Shown: positions 8,981 to 18,748, numbered from the stretch's first letter. The stretch is DNA of 64,000 bases from Chryseolinea lacunae (GCF_016735595.1 NZ_JAERRB010000004.1:496001-560000), one strand, 5' to 3'. Numbers and translations are program-made. Notes: a model not told the origin generated them from the sequence alone.

Positions 8981-9031
8981 TTTGAATTGCCCCTTGTCTT
9001 ATTCCGTATACCTCAAGTATATTTAAACAAT

Positions 9032-9243
9032 AAGAATGGATTCGCCGTGATCTTTTATTCGGGGTGAATACCTTGGGCTCCAAATAAGGTTTACTTTCCT
9101 TCGATACATTCATTGCATCTTATGGATGATCATTTCGAAGCGTTCACCAGAAAATAAAGCTCACGCGATACTGTTCTTGTTAATACGTTAGCAGAAATGA
9201 TTCAAAAAAAAGCCTCTTATGAAATAGGAGGCTTTATTTTTTT
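9032..9243 (+). ncRNA. Candidate small RNA or short-peptide transcript
   Basis: Inferred only from boundaries: a near-consensus promoter at 8994-9025 and an intrinsic terminator at 9209-9243, with no long ORF between. The longest clean start in the interval is an 11-codon frame at 9122 (MDDHFEAFTRK). No known RNA family was recognised. The palindrome at 8960-8980 would place it under control of the adjacent two-component system. Confidence 0.25.
9209..9243. terminator. Intrinsic terminator in the gene-poor region
   Basis: Eight-bp perfect stem AAAGCCTC (9209-9216) / GAGGCTTT (9228-9235), preceded by A-run and followed by ATTTTTTT, so potentially bidirectional. No annotated gene ends here on the plus strand. 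Confidence 0.7.
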
Positions 9244-9354
9244 GAGGCTTCCGGGTGCCCATTGTATCCGTGATGCGTTTATTTTCTTTTTTTCGAGGTC
9301 TACGATTTGGTACTGATTTTTTTTCGGATCTTTTCGGCAAATCTCCTGTTTCTT

Positions 9355-12300
9355 ATGCAAAAAAATTCCTGGAAGAAAATAGCCATTGGCTTGGTGGCTG
9401 TTATTGTCCTGGCTGCCGGTGTGTTCTATGTTACCACCTCCAAAGGCACCAAAACCTCCCAAACTTTTGTAGACCCTGCCTTTGGCGAATACATCTCGTC
9501 CTACACAGCGGGGGTGGTCAGCGCAGGATCATCGGTGCGCATCATTCTGGCCCAGGACGCTGTCGACTCCACGGCTGTGGGGCAGGAGACTTCCGTGAGC
9601 CTGTTTTCGCTGAGCCCTGGCGTGAAAGGAACAACCACGTGGCTCGACCAACGCACGGTTGAATTTAAACCCGAAACCCGCCTGCTCTCAGGTCAGGTCT
9701 ATGAGGTGAGCTTCGCGCTTTCCAAGTTGCTGGAAGTGCCCGGCAACCTGAAAACTTTTCAATATACCTTCCAGGTGATCCCGCAGAACTTCGAAATGTC
9801 GATCGAAAACGTGCGGCCCTATGTGAAGACCGAGCTGAAGCGCCAACGCGTGGAAGGCATGCTGGTGACGGCCGACCTTGCCGACAAAGATGCCGTGGAG
9901 AAAATGATGAAGGCTACCCAGGAAGGAAAAGACCTGAAGGTCACCTGGACCCACGCCGCCGAAGGCAAACAACACCTCTTCACTGTGGAAGATGTGACCC
10001 GTAAAGAAACTGCCAGCGCCGTGAACCTTACACTCGATGGCGCTAGCCTTGGCATCAAACAAACCGAACAAAAAGATGTGGAGATACCCGCCCTGGGCGA
10101 CTTCAAAGTAACAAACGTGAAAGTTGAACAAAGCGCCACACAACACGTGGTTATCCAGTTCTCCGATCCCCTCAACGAAAAACAAACGCTCGACGGCCTC
10201 ATCAGCATCGCCGACGTGGGCACGCTCGACTTTGATGTGAAAGACAATGAAATTCGCGTGTACCCGCCCGTGCGCCAGACCGGCTCCAAAACCCTTAAGT
10301 GGGAAGCCGGTATACGCAACGTGCTGGACTATAAAATGAAAGCCGGTGGCTCCATAGAAGTGGTGTTTGAGCAACTGGACCCTGCTGTTCGCTTCACCGG
10401 AAAAGGCTCCATCCTGCCTAGCACCGACGGACTCATCATGCCCTTCGAAGCGGTGAACCTGAAGTCGGTGGATGTGGAGATCGTGAAGATATTCGAGAAA
10501 AATGTGCTCCAGTTTTTCCAGGTGAACGACTACGATGGAAGCGCCGAGCTTCGCCGTGTGGGCCGGCCCGTGCTGCGCAAAACCATATCGCTCGAAAATG
10601 CGGGCGTGACCGACCTTGGCAAATGGAACCGCTTCACACTGGACCTTACCAAACTCATCAACACCGAACCCGGCGCCATCTATCAGGTGCGCATCGGTTT
10701 CAAGAAAGCCTACCTGGCCTATGGCTGTGACGACGGCGAAGAAAGTGCGTCGGCCTCGACCGACATGGCCAACCTGAGCGAAGAAGCGTGGGAAGGCGAG
10801 GAGAGCGAAGGAAGCTATTGGGATTCCTATGAAGACTACTACTACGGTGAAGACTATGACTGGGATCAGCGCGACAACCCCTGCAACAGCTCCTACTACA
10901 GCGGCGAACGCAACATCAAGAAAAACGTGCTGGCATCCGACCTGGGTCTGCTGGCCAAGCGCGGCACCGACGGCAACACCGTGGCCATCGTGACCGACCT
11001 GAAAACAACGCAACCCCTATCGGGCGTCATCATCGAGATCTACGACTATCAACAAGTGCTCATCGGGTCGGGTGTGACCGACGGCGACGGCAAGGCCGTT
11101 GTTAAAACAAAAGAAACGCCCTTTGCCCTGGTGGCGAAAAGCGGAGCCCAACGCGGTTACCTCAAACTCGGCGACGGCGAATCGCTTTCCATCAGCAACT
11201 TTGATGTGGGCGGCGAACGTGTAAACAAAGGCCTGAAAGGATTTGTGTATGGCGAGCGCGGCGTGTGGCGCCCCGGCGATTCACTCTATATAACCTTCCT
11301 GCTCGAAGACAAACTCAAGTTGCTCCCGTCTACCCATCCCGTTGTTTTTGAACTTCAGAATCCGCAGGGACAAGTGACCAGCCGCATCGTGCGGTCCAGT
11401 GGCGAGAACGGGTTCTATACATTTGCCACCAACACCGCCGCCGATGCCCCTACGGGCAACTGGACGGCCAAGGTGAAAGTGGGCGGTGCCGAATTCACCC
11501 AGCCGGTGAAGATCGAAACCGTGAAACCAAACCGCCTGAAGATTAATCTTGATTTTGGAGTCGATAAAATTTCGGCGGGCAACAGCAACGTGTCGGGCAA
11601 GCTCAATGTGAAGTGGCTGCACGGCGCACCCGGACGCAACCTGAAAGCAGAATTTGAAGTGTTGCTGACCAAAGCCGAAACCAAATTCCAGCGCTATCCC
11701 GACTTCGCGTTCGACGACCCGTCGCGCGAATTCACCAGCGAGGCCAAAACCATCTTCGAAGGCACCACCGACGACGAAGGCAACGCCGTGGTGAACGCCA
11801 CACTGGAAGCTACGGAGAATGCACCCGGCATGCTCAACGCCGTGTTCCGTGGCAAAGCGTTTGAAGAAAGCGGCAACTTCAGCATCGACCGCTTCTCGCT
11901 TCCCTATTATCCCTACACATCCTTCACCGGCCTGCGTCTGCCCCCCGGCGACAAAGCCCGCGGCATGCTGCTGACCGACACCACCCACAGGGTAGACGTT
12001 GTGACAGTGGACGCCGATGGAAACCCTGTGAACCGCGACCGCGTCGAAATGTCGATCTATAAACTGGAATGGCGCTGGTGGTGGAACTCCGAAGGAGAAG
12101 ATGCCAACTTCATGTCATCGTCCTATACCCGCCTCATCACTTCGGGCGCAACCAAAACCGTGAACGGCAAAGGTGCCTGGAATTTCAAAATCAATTACCC
12201 CGAATGGGGCCGCTACTATGTGAAGGCCTATGATCCGGTGTCGGGACATTCGTCCGGAAAAATTGTATACATCGATTGGCCAGGATGGGCCGGTCGCTCG

Positions 12301-14931
12301 CGTGGTGGCAACGAGGGAGCGAACATGCTCGCGTTCAATTCCGATAAGCCTGTGTACAAAACCGGCGAAAAGGCAACCATCGTCATTCCCGGAAGCGATC
12401 AGGGACGCGCGCTGGTGAGCATCGAGAGCGGAAGCAGTGTGTTGCAAACCTATTGGGTGGAAACCAAGAAAGGCGACAATCCTTTTAGCTTCGAAATCAC
12501 CAAGGAAATGTCGCCCAACGTTTTTGCCAACGTTACCCTGGTGCAACCTCATGCGCAAGTGGTAAACGATCTGCCGCTGCGTTTGTATGGTGTGATCCCC
12601 ATCAGCGTAGTGGACGAAGAAACGCACCTGGAGCCCGTCATCAACATCCCTGATGTGCTGGAGCCCGGCAAGGAAGTGAGAATAAAAGTGTCTGAAAAGA
12701 CCAACCGCAAAATGACGTATACCCTAGCCGTTGTAGACGAAGGGTTGCTCGACCTCACCCGCTTCAAAACGCCCGACGCCTGGAACCGCTTCTATGCCCG
12801 CGAGGCACTCGGCGTGAAAACGTGGGATGTCTTTGACGACGTGATCGGTGCCTTTGGATCGCGCATCGAGCGATTGCTGGCCATTGGTGGCGACATGGAA
12901 GCTGCCGGCAAGGAAGACGATTCTAAAGCCAACCGCTTCAAACCCGTCGTGAAATTCCTGGGACCTTTCACCCTTAGTGGAGGAAGCAACGAGCATAAGT
13001 TCATCATGCCGCAATACATCGGTTCGGTCAAAACCATGGTAGTGGCCGGCTATGAAGGCGCCTATGGCAAAGCCGACAAGGCCACGCCTGTTCGCAAACC
13101 GCTGATGGTGCTCGCCACCCTGCCGCGTGTGCTCGGACCGGAAGAAAAACTGAAGTTGCCTGTCACGCTGTTTACTATGGAAAAGAGCATTCGCAACGTG
13201 AAGGTGGAAGTGAAAACATCGGGGCCGCTCCAAGTGTCTAACCCCACCCAAACGGTGACCATGAGTGGTGCCGACATGACGGTGGAATTTGATTTGGCCG
13301 TGAAGAGTGCCACCGGCATCGCCAAAGTGGAAGTGACGGCCTCGTCCGGCAACTACACGGCAACCGATGTCATCGAAATCGAAATACGCAACCCCAACCC
13401 GCCAGTGTCAAAGGCGGTGGAAACAATCGTGGAATCGGGCAAGACCTGGAACAGCAACGTGGAAGTGGTGGGCCTTGTGGGCACCAACAGCGCCGTGCTG
13501 GAACTGTCGTCGCTGCCGCCCATCAACCTGGGCCAACGCCTGAAGTATCTCCTCCAGTACCCCTACGGTTGTATCGAGCAAACCACATCGTCCGTCTTCC
13601 CTCAACTCTATGTCGATCAGGTGAAGGCCCTGACCGACGGCGAGAAGGTGGCCATTCAAAGCCACGTGAAAGCCGGTGTTGAACGACTGAAATTGTTTGT
13701 GACCCGCGACGGCGGTTTTGCCTACTGGCCGGGTGGAGAAGACTCCGACAGCTGGGGCACAACATACGCCGGGCATTTCCTGGTGGAAGCCGAAGCCAAA
13801 GGCTACTTTGTGCCCAACGACATGCTGAAACGCTGGAAGAAATTTCAACGCAACAAAGCACAGGCATGGCGCAAAAATCTGGAAGGCGGCAGCAGCGAAC
13901 TCATTCAAGCCTATCGCCTCTACACACTGGCCCTGGCCGGTGATCCTGAAATGGGAGCCATGAACCGCCTGCGCGAACAACAGGCCATGCCGCCCACCGC
14001 GTCGTGGATGCTGGCAGCTGCCTATGCAAAGGCAGGCCAACCCGAAGCCGCGAAAAAACTGATCGCCAATCTGCCCACCGCCGTGAAGCCTTATCAGGAA
14101 ATGGCCTACAGCTACGGCTCAGACCTTCGCGACAAAGCCATCATGCTGGAAACGCTGGTGACGTTGAACGAACGCACAAAAGGATTCACACTGGTGAAAG
14201 AAATTTCGACATCGCTCAGCAGTCCATCGTATTGGATGAGCACACAAACCACCGCATGGTGTTTGAAATCCGTAGGCGCTTTTGCCAGCGGCGAGAAAAA
14301 AGGACCGATGAAATTCACGTATACCTACAATGGCAAAACCGTGACCGCACAAACCGACCTCACGGTGTCGCAGGTGACATTGCCGGTAGACGGTGTGAAG
14401 TCGCGTGATTTGAAAGTGGTGAGCGAAACGCAAGGCACCTTGTTTGCGCGCCTCATCCTGGAAGGCACACCGGCCCGTGGCCAGGAAGAGGAAGGCGAGA
14501 ACAACCTGTCGCTGAACGTGGCCTATGCCGACACCGACGGCGGCGCCATCGACCCTACCACGCTTGAGCAAGGCACTGAGTTTGTGGCCACCGTAACGGT
14601 GTTCAACCCAGGCCTGCGCGGCACCTACAAAAACCTGGCGTTGAACCAGATCTTCCCCTCGGGCTGGGAAATCAACAACCTCCGCCTCGACGAAGCCGAA
14701 GACCGCCTCAAGAGCGATGTGCCTGCTTACCAGGACATCCGCGACGACCGTGTCTATACCTACTTCGACCTCAATGCCGGTCAACGCAAAACGTTTAAGG
14801 TGTTGCTCACCGCCAGCTATGCAGGTTCCTACTATCTGCCGTCTGTGAGCTGCGAGGCCATGTATGACCACAGCGTGTATGCCCGCAAAAAAGGACAAGT
14901 GGTGGAAGTGGTGAAGCCCGTCACGCAATAG
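9355..14931 (+). CDS. Bacterial alpha-2-macroglobulin (thioester-containing)
   Basis: The ATG at 9355 gives 1858 residues with an N-terminal membrane anchor (KKIAIGLVAVIVLAAGVFYV). Macroglobulin domains, the A2M family core and the C-terminal alpha-helical toroid follow. The thioester motif CIEQ is present at residues 1406-1409 (YPYGCIEQTTSS), so covalent trapping of attacking proteases is expected. An acidic, Tyr-rich insertion (encoded at ~10730-10915) interrupts the N-terminal half. As in the E. coli yfhM-pbpC pair, the next gene is a PBP1C, supporting a periplasmic defence role when the wall is breached. A TTG at 9307 is in frame but gives a poorer N-terminus. Confidence 0.93.
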   Translation: MQKNSWKKIAIGLVAVIVLAAGVFYVTTSKGTKTSQTFVDPAFGEYISSYTAGVVSAGSSVRIILAQDAVDSTAVGQETSVSLFSLSPGVKGTTTWLDQRTVEFKPETRLLSGQVYEVSFALSKLLEVPGNLKTFQYTFQVIPQNFEMSIENVRPYVKTELKRQRVEGMLVTADLADKDAVEKMMKATQEGKDLKVTWTHAAEGKQHLFTVEDVTRKETASAVNLTLDGASLGIKQTEQKDVEIPALGDFKVTNVKVEQSATQHVVIQFSDPLNEKQTLDGLISIADVGTLDFDVKDNEIRVYPPVRQTGSKTLKWEAGIRNVLDYKMKAGGSIEVVFEQLDPAVRFTGKGSILPSTDGLIMPFEAVNLKSVDVEIVKIFEKNVLQFFQVNDYDGSAELRRVGRPVLRKTISLENAGVTDLGKWNRFTLDLTKLINTEPGAIYQVRIGFKKAYLAYGCDDGEESASASTDMANLSEEAWEGEESEGSYWDSYEDYYYGEDYDWDQRDNPCNSSYYSGERNIKKNVLASDLGLLAKRGTDGNTVAIVTDLKTTQPLSGVIIEIYDYQQVLIGSGVTDGDGKAVVKTKETPFALVAKSGAQRGYLKLGDGESLSISNFDVGGERVNKGLKGFVYGERGVWRPGDSLYITFLLEDKLKLLPSTHPVVFELQNPQGQVTSRIVRSSGENGFYTFATNTAADAPTGNWTAKVKVGGAEFTQPVKIETVKPNRLKINLDFGVDKISAGNSNVSGKLNVKWLHGAPGRNLKAEFEVLLTKAETKFQRYPDFAFDDPSREFTSEAKTIFEGTTDDEGNAVVNATLEATENAPGMLNAVFRGKAFEESGNFSIDRFSLPYYPYTSFTGLRLPPGDKARGMLLTDTTHRVDVVTVDADGNPVNRDRVEMSIYKLEWRWWWNSEGEDANFMSSSYTRLITSGATKTVNGKGAWNFKINYPEWGRYYVKAYDPVSGHSSGKIVYIDWPGWAGRSRGGNEGANMLAFNSDKPVYKTGEKATIVIPGSDQGRALVSIESGSSVLQTYWVETKKGDNPFSFEITKEMSPNVFANVTLVQPHAQVVNDLPLRLYGVIPISVVDEETHLEPVINIPDVLEPGKEVRIKVSEKTNRKMTYTLAVVDEGLLDLTRFKTPDAWNRFYAREALGVKTWDVFDDVIGAFGSRIERLLAIGGDMEAAGKEDDSKANRFKPVVKFLGPFTLSGGSNEHKFIMPQYIGSVKTMVVAGYEGAYGKADKATPVRKPLMVLATLPRVLGPEEKLKLPVTLFTMEKSIRNVKVEVKTSGPLQVSNPTQTVTMSGADMTVEFDLAVKSATGIAKVEVTASSGNYTATDVIEIEIRNPNPPVSKAVETIVESGKTWNSNVEVVGLVGTNSAVLELSSLPPINLGQRLKYLLQYPYGCIEQTTSSVFPQLYVDQVKALTDGEKVAIQSHVKAGVERLKLFVTRDGGFAYWPGGEDSDSWGTTYAGHFLVEAEAKGYFVPNDMLKRWKKFQRNKAQAWRKNLEGGSSELIQAYRLYTLALAGDPEMGAMNRLREQQAMPPTASWMLAAAYAKAGQPEAAKKLIANLPTAVKPYQEMAYSYGSDLRDKAIMLETLVTLNERTKGFTLVKEISTSLSSPSYWMSTQTTAWCLKSVGAFASGEKKGPMKFTYTYNGKTVTAQTDLTVSQVTLPVDGVKSRDLKVVSETQGTLFARLILEGTPARGQEEEGENNLSLNVAYADTDGGAIDPTTLEQGTEFVATVTVFNPGLRGTYKNLALNQIFPSGWEINNLRLDEAEDRLKSDVPAYQDIRDDRVYTYFDLNAGQRKTFKVLLTASYAGSYYLPSVSCEAMYDHSVYARKKGQVVEVVKPVTQ

Positions 14932-14938
14932 AAATGCC

Positions 14939-14991
14939 CTGACACCGTGCCTGTGCCAACGCCTGGCATAGGCGCCGTGTCAGTATTTTTT
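14939..14991 (+). terminator. Strong terminator hairpin between A2M and pbpC
   Basis: A ~20-bp almost perfect stem runs from CTGACAC (14939-14945) to GTGTCAG (14977-14983) through GCCTGTGCCA / TGGCATAGGC, with loop ACGCC, followed by ATTTTTT. It ends only about 11 nt before the pbpC start, leaving no room for a promoter after it, so it probably acts as an attenuator or polarity element inside the operon. Confidence 0.8.
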
Positions 14992-15002
14992 ACAGAGGAA
15001 AC

Positions 15003-17369
15003 ATGAAACGTCTGCTGAAGTACTGGAAGTGGGGTGTCGGGATTTTTCTTTTCCTCGTGGCCTACTATTTCATTCTTCCGCGAAAGCTGTTCACAGATCC
15101 CTATTCCACGGTGCTCGAAGACCGTGAGGGTGCATTGCTAAGCGCCTCCATCGCGGCCGATGGCCAGTGGCGATTTCCCGAAGCGACTGCTGTTCCTGAA
15201 AAATTTTCTACCGCGCTGCTCCACTATGAAGACAAGCGCTTCTATCATCATCCCGGTGTTGACGTGTTGTCGATGGCGCGTGCCATCCGTCAGAACATTC
15301 AGGCGGGTGCCGTGGTGAGTGGTGGCAGCACCGTTACCATGCAGGTGATTCGCCTGTCGCGCAAGGGGAAGTCGCGCACGGTTTTTCAAAAGATGCTGGA
15401 GATCGTGTTGGCTACACGTCTGGAATGGCGCCATTCCAAAGCTGAGATCCTGTCGCTCTATGCCTCGCATGCGCCTTTCGGCGGAAATGTGGTTGGGTTG
15501 GAAGCCGCGTGCTGGCGCTACTTTGGTCGTGGTCCCGAAGAGTTGTCGTGGGGAGAGGCGTCGTTGCTGGCCGTGCTGCCCAATGCCCCGTCGTTGATGC
15601 ACCCTGGCAAAAATCGCGAACGTCTCAAAGCCAAACGCGACCAGTTGCTGGAAACATTGAAGATGCATGGCGTCATCGACGCGTTCACGTGCAACTTGTC
15701 AAAAGACGAACCCATTCCAGAGGCCCCCACGCCGTTGCCCCGTTTTGCCAAGCATTTGCTGGCGCGTGTAGCCCGCGAGGGAAACGCAGGCCACAAAGTG
15801 AAAACCACCATTCGCCTGCCGCTGCAACTTCGCGTGGAGCAGTTGGTGAACGAGCATCATCAACGCCTGCTCAACAATCTCATCTTCAACGGCGCCGCCA
15901 TAGTGGCCGATGTACACACCGGCAATGTGCTGGCCTATGTGGGCAACACCGATGTGAAGGAAGCCGGCAACTACAGCGAAGCTGTGGACGTGGTCACGGC
16001 ACACCGGAGCACGGGCAGCATCCTCAAACCATTTCTCTACGCCGCCATGCTCGACGAGGGAAAGATATTGCCCCACACCCTCGTAGCCGATGTGCCCACG
16101 TTCATCAACGGCTTCTCGCCCAAAAATTTCTCGCGCGGCTATGATGGCGCAGTGCCGGCTGATAAGGCCCTGATTCGATCGCTCAACATCCCCGCCGTTC
16201 AGCTGCTGCGTTCCTATCGGTACGAAAAATTTCACACGCTGCTCACCAACCTGGGCATGACCACGCTCACACAGGCACCCGATCATTATGGCCTGGCCCT
16301 CATCCTGGGTGGCGCCGAAGGCTCGTTGTGGGACATCGCCGGAATGTATGCGTCCATGTCGCGAACGCTCACCCAATATTTCACCCACCCGGGAGCCAGC
16401 AAATACGACCGCAACGACTTTCATCCCTTGCGATACATTGCGGAAGATTCCTCAGCAAAAGCAGCACCCATCCTGGAAGCAACGTCGTGGTTGAGCGCCG
16501 CGGCCATCTATCAGACATTCGATGTGTTGAAAGAAGTATATCGCCCCGGCGAAGAAACCGGCTGGCGGTATTTCAACAGTGCAAAGAAGATCGCCTGGAA
16601 AACGGGCACCAGCTTTGGCTACCGCGACGGCTGGGCGGTAGGCGTTACCCCCGACTATGTGGTTGGGGTTTGGGTGGGCAATGCAGACGGGGAGGGGCGC
16701 CCCGGCCTCACGGGCACCGAAGCCGCATCGCCCCTCATGTTCGACATCTTTGCCCAGCTGGACGGGCAGCGCTGGTTCCAACCCCCGTTGCAGGAAATGG
16801 AGCAGATCACCGTGTGCGCCGCCAGCGGCCAACGCAACACGGCCCGCTGCCCCGACATCGACACGGCGTGGGTGGTGCGGCAGGGTCTTCAAAGCCCCGC
16901 GTGCCTCTATCACAAAACGGTATACCTCTCGGCCGACAAAAGGTTCCGGGTGCACAACTCGTGCGAGCCAGCCGGCCGCATGGTGGCTGCTGATTGGTTT
17001 GTGCTGCCACCGGCCCAGGAACATTATTACAGGACGCACACCGTGTCCTACAAACCGTTGCCACCTTTTCGGAGAGATTGCCAGGCAACCTTTGGTGTGG
17101 CCGTGATGGATCTCATTTATCCCAAGGCGGGCTCCAAAATCTTTATTCCCCGCGAGCTGGACGGCACGCTGGGCAGCACCGTGTTTGAGCTGGCCCACCG
17201 CAGCAACACGGCCGTGGTCTACTGGCACCTTGACGGCGACTATGTGGGCACCACCCAGAAAACACACCGCATGGCCCTGCGCCTGGGCGAAGGCCACCAC
17301 GTGCTCACCCTCGTAGACGAGAATGGCGAACTGGTGGAGCAGGGGTTTGATGTGCTTTCAAAAATGTAA
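15003..17369 (+). CDS. pbpC: Penicillin-binding protein 1C (bifunctional)
   Basis: 788 residues with an N-terminal membrane anchor. The glycosyltransferase family 51 domain carries the catalytic Glu in HYEDKRFYHHPGVD and the second motif GGSTVTMQ. The transpeptidase domain has Ser339-x-x-Lys342 (STGSILKP) and the KTGTS box at residues 533-537. A C-terminal BiPBP_C module follows, diagnostic of PBP1C. It polymerises lipid II and may crosslink it, probably as a repair enzyme partnered with the adjacent alpha-2-macroglobulin. A purine-rich AGAGGAAAC precedes the ATG, one of few SD-like sites in the window. Confidence 0.94.
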   Translation: MKRLLKYWKWGVGIFLFLVAYYFILPRKLFTDPYSTVLEDREGALLSASIAADGQWRFPEATAVPEKFSTALLHYEDKRFYHHPGVDVLSMARAIRQNIQAGAVVSGGSTVTMQVIRLSRKGKSRTVFQKMLEIVLATRLEWRHSKAEILSLYASHAPFGGNVVGLEAACWRYFGRGPEELSWGEASLLAVLPNAPSLMHPGKNRERLKAKRDQLLETLKMHGVIDAFTCNLSKDEPIPEAPTPLPRFAKHLLARVAREGNAGHKVKTTIRLPLQLRVEQLVNEHHQRLLNNLIFNGAAIVADVHTGNVLAYVGNTDVKEAGNYSEAVDVVTAHRSTGSILKPFLYAAMLDEGKILPHTLVADVPTFINGFSPKNFSRGYDGAVPADKALIRSLNIPAVQLLRSYRYEKFHTLLTNLGMTTLTQAPDHYGLALILGGAEGSLWDIAGMYASMSRTLTQYFTHPGASKYDRNDFHPLRYIAEDSSAKAAPILEATSWLSAAAIYQTFDVLKEVYRPGEETGWRYFNSAKKIAWKTGTSFGYRDGWAVGVTPDYVVGVWVGNADGEGRPGLTGTEAASPLMFDIFAQLDGQRWFQPPLQEMEQITVCAASGQRNTARCPDIDTAWVVRQGLQSPACLYHKTVYLSADKRFRVHNSCEPAGRMVAADWFVLPPAQEHYYRTHTVSYKPLPPFRRDCQATFGVAVMDLIYPKAGSKIFIPRELDGTLGSTVFELAHRSNTAVVYWHLDGDYVGTTQKTHRMALRLGEGHHVLTLVDENGELVEQGFDVLSKM

Positions 17370-17390
17370 ATCACTGACAAGTAGGTCCTT

Positions 17391-17422
17391 ACTTGCATAT
17401 TGTTAATTCTTTCCTATATTTG
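17391..17422 (+). promoter_or_regulatory. Promoter of the OmpA-family gene
   Basis: ACTTG (17391-17395), 19-nt spacer, perfect -7 element TATATTTG (17415-17422). It lies inside the longest ORF form (17393), which rules out that start and favours the ATG at 17459. Confidence 0.7.
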
Positions 17423-17458
17423 AAGAACTTTTTGTGCCTTCACAATAAACCCAGTGTT

Positions 17459-18748
17459 ATGAGGACCTATTACTTTTTTGCACTGGTAGGCGTTTTAGCC
17501 ATTATTCTTTTTTTTCAGCCTACCGCATTAGCGCGCGTCGAACAAGCGCGCCTGGAGGAATCTCCGAATTACGTCGTGATCGGCGCATTTTCGGTGCATC
17601 GCAATGCTTTGAAGTTCACGGCGCACGCGCACGAAGAACTGAAAGTGAATGCGAAGTTTGAGATGAATCCCAACCGTAAGTTGTACTATGTCTATGTGCT
17701 GAGCACCGACGACCACGCCCTGGCTATACGCGAGGCGTTGCGTTTGAGACAAGAGTCGGAATACACCGACACGTGGGTCTACCACGGCTCGTTCAGCAAG
17801 GAAAATTCACCCCGCAGCCTCAGCGCGACGGGTGTGGACATCAATCCTGCCACGGAGCAGCATATGACCGAGGTGAAACACAGCGACGAGTCTTCAGCCG
17901 AAAAAACAAAAGCAGCTTCCTCGTCCGAAGTTCCAGCCGGGCAAAGCAGTTCGATGTTGCCGCCGGCCACCGAGTCGTCGGGAACGGCCACCACGGCTAC
18001 GGCCTCGCCTGCCGCTCCGGCAAATGAGCCCGACAACGGTGTGGAAGGAAAACGCTTTTTATTCAAGCTCGTCCGCGGTGTTGACCAGGCTTCTGTGGAA
18101 GGCGATGTGGATGCTATCGACGTCGACCGCGCCCGCAAAATGGGATCCTACAAAGGCAACGTACCCGTGAAGGTGGCATCGCCCGCCAACAAATCGGGTG
18201 AGATGTCGCTGGTGTGCGAAGTGTTTGGCTATCGCAAAGTGCAGCACAGCGTCAACTATAACGCGCCCGAAGGCGAAGGCATTTCAACCGACGAAGCCGG
18301 CGCTGTGGTGGTGCCATTTGAACTGGTGCGCCTGCAGAAAGGCGATGTGGCGGTAATGTATAATGTCTACTTCTTTAAGGATGCAGCCGTTATGCGGCCC
18401 GAGTCACGCTATGAAGTGAACAGCCTGCTGGCCATGCTGAACGAAAATCCGAAGTATAAAATCAAACTTCATGGCCACACCAACGGTGGGGCTGCTGGTA
18501 AGATCGTTTCTATGGGCAAAGACAGTCAGAATTTCTTTTCGCTCACCGACACAAAAGAAGGAATCGGCACGGCAAAACAATTGTCGGAAGCGCGCGCAGA
18601 GATCATCCGGAATTATCTGTTGAGCAACGGCATCGATCCGAAACGCATGGAGATCAAAGCCTGGGGTGGCAAGCGTCCGCTACAGGATAAGAACGGCACA
18701 CGTGCGCAGGAAAACGTGCGCGTGGAGGTGGAGATACTCGAGGACTAG
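17459..18748 (+). CDS. OmpA-family outer-membrane/peptidoglycan-linked protein with SPOR-like N-domain
   Basis: 429 residues from ATG 17459. A signal peptide (ends ...PTALA) leads into a SPOR-like domain (NYVVIGAFSVHRNALKF...YYVYVLSTDD). A low-complexity Ser/Ala/Thr/Glu linker follows, then a middle beta domain and a C-terminal OmpA domain (LHGHTNGG... SEARAEIIRNYLLSNGID..RMEIKAWGGKRPL) with conserved peptidoglycan-binding residues. The OmpA domain has an insertion between HGHTNG and the SEARA helix. Probably anchors envelope and peptidoglycan. Its stop overlaps the convergent TPR gene by 4 nt. Confidence 0.85.
   Translation: MRTYYFFALVGVLAIILFFQPTALARVEQARLEESPNYVVIGAFSVHRNALKFTAHAHEELKVNAKFEMNPNRKLYYVYVLSTDDHALAIREALRLRQESEYTDTWVYHGSFSKENSPRSLSATGVDINPATEQHMTEVKHSDESSAEKTKAASSSEVPAGQSSSMLPPATESSGTATTATASPAAPANEPDNGVEGKRFLFKLVRGVDQASVEGDVDAIDVDRARKMGSYKGNVPVKVASPANKSGEMSLVCEVFGYRKVQHSVNYNAPEGEGISTDEAGAVVVPFELVRLQKGDVAVMYNVYFFKDAAVMRPESRYEVNSLLAMLNENPKYKIKLHGHTNGGAAGKIVSMGKDSQNFFSLTDTKEGIGTAKQLSEARAEIIRNYLLSNGIDPKRMEIKAWGGKRPLQDKNGTRAQENVRVEVEILED

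Larger units (their letters stand above)
8405..9354. other. 950-base gene-poor region with repeats and a candidate small transcript
   Basis: No convincing gene. It holds two 35-bp imperfect direct repeats (8476-8510 and 8959-8993, about 28/35 identical), each consisting of the palindrome followed by T5 and then GCCCC. Between them lies minus-strand sequence with protein-like but short frames (8559-8762 and 8416-8961) that overlap out of register; they may be decayed coding sequence or chance. A terminator (9209-9243) without a plus-strand gene ahead of it hints at a short RNA. Confidence 0.5.
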
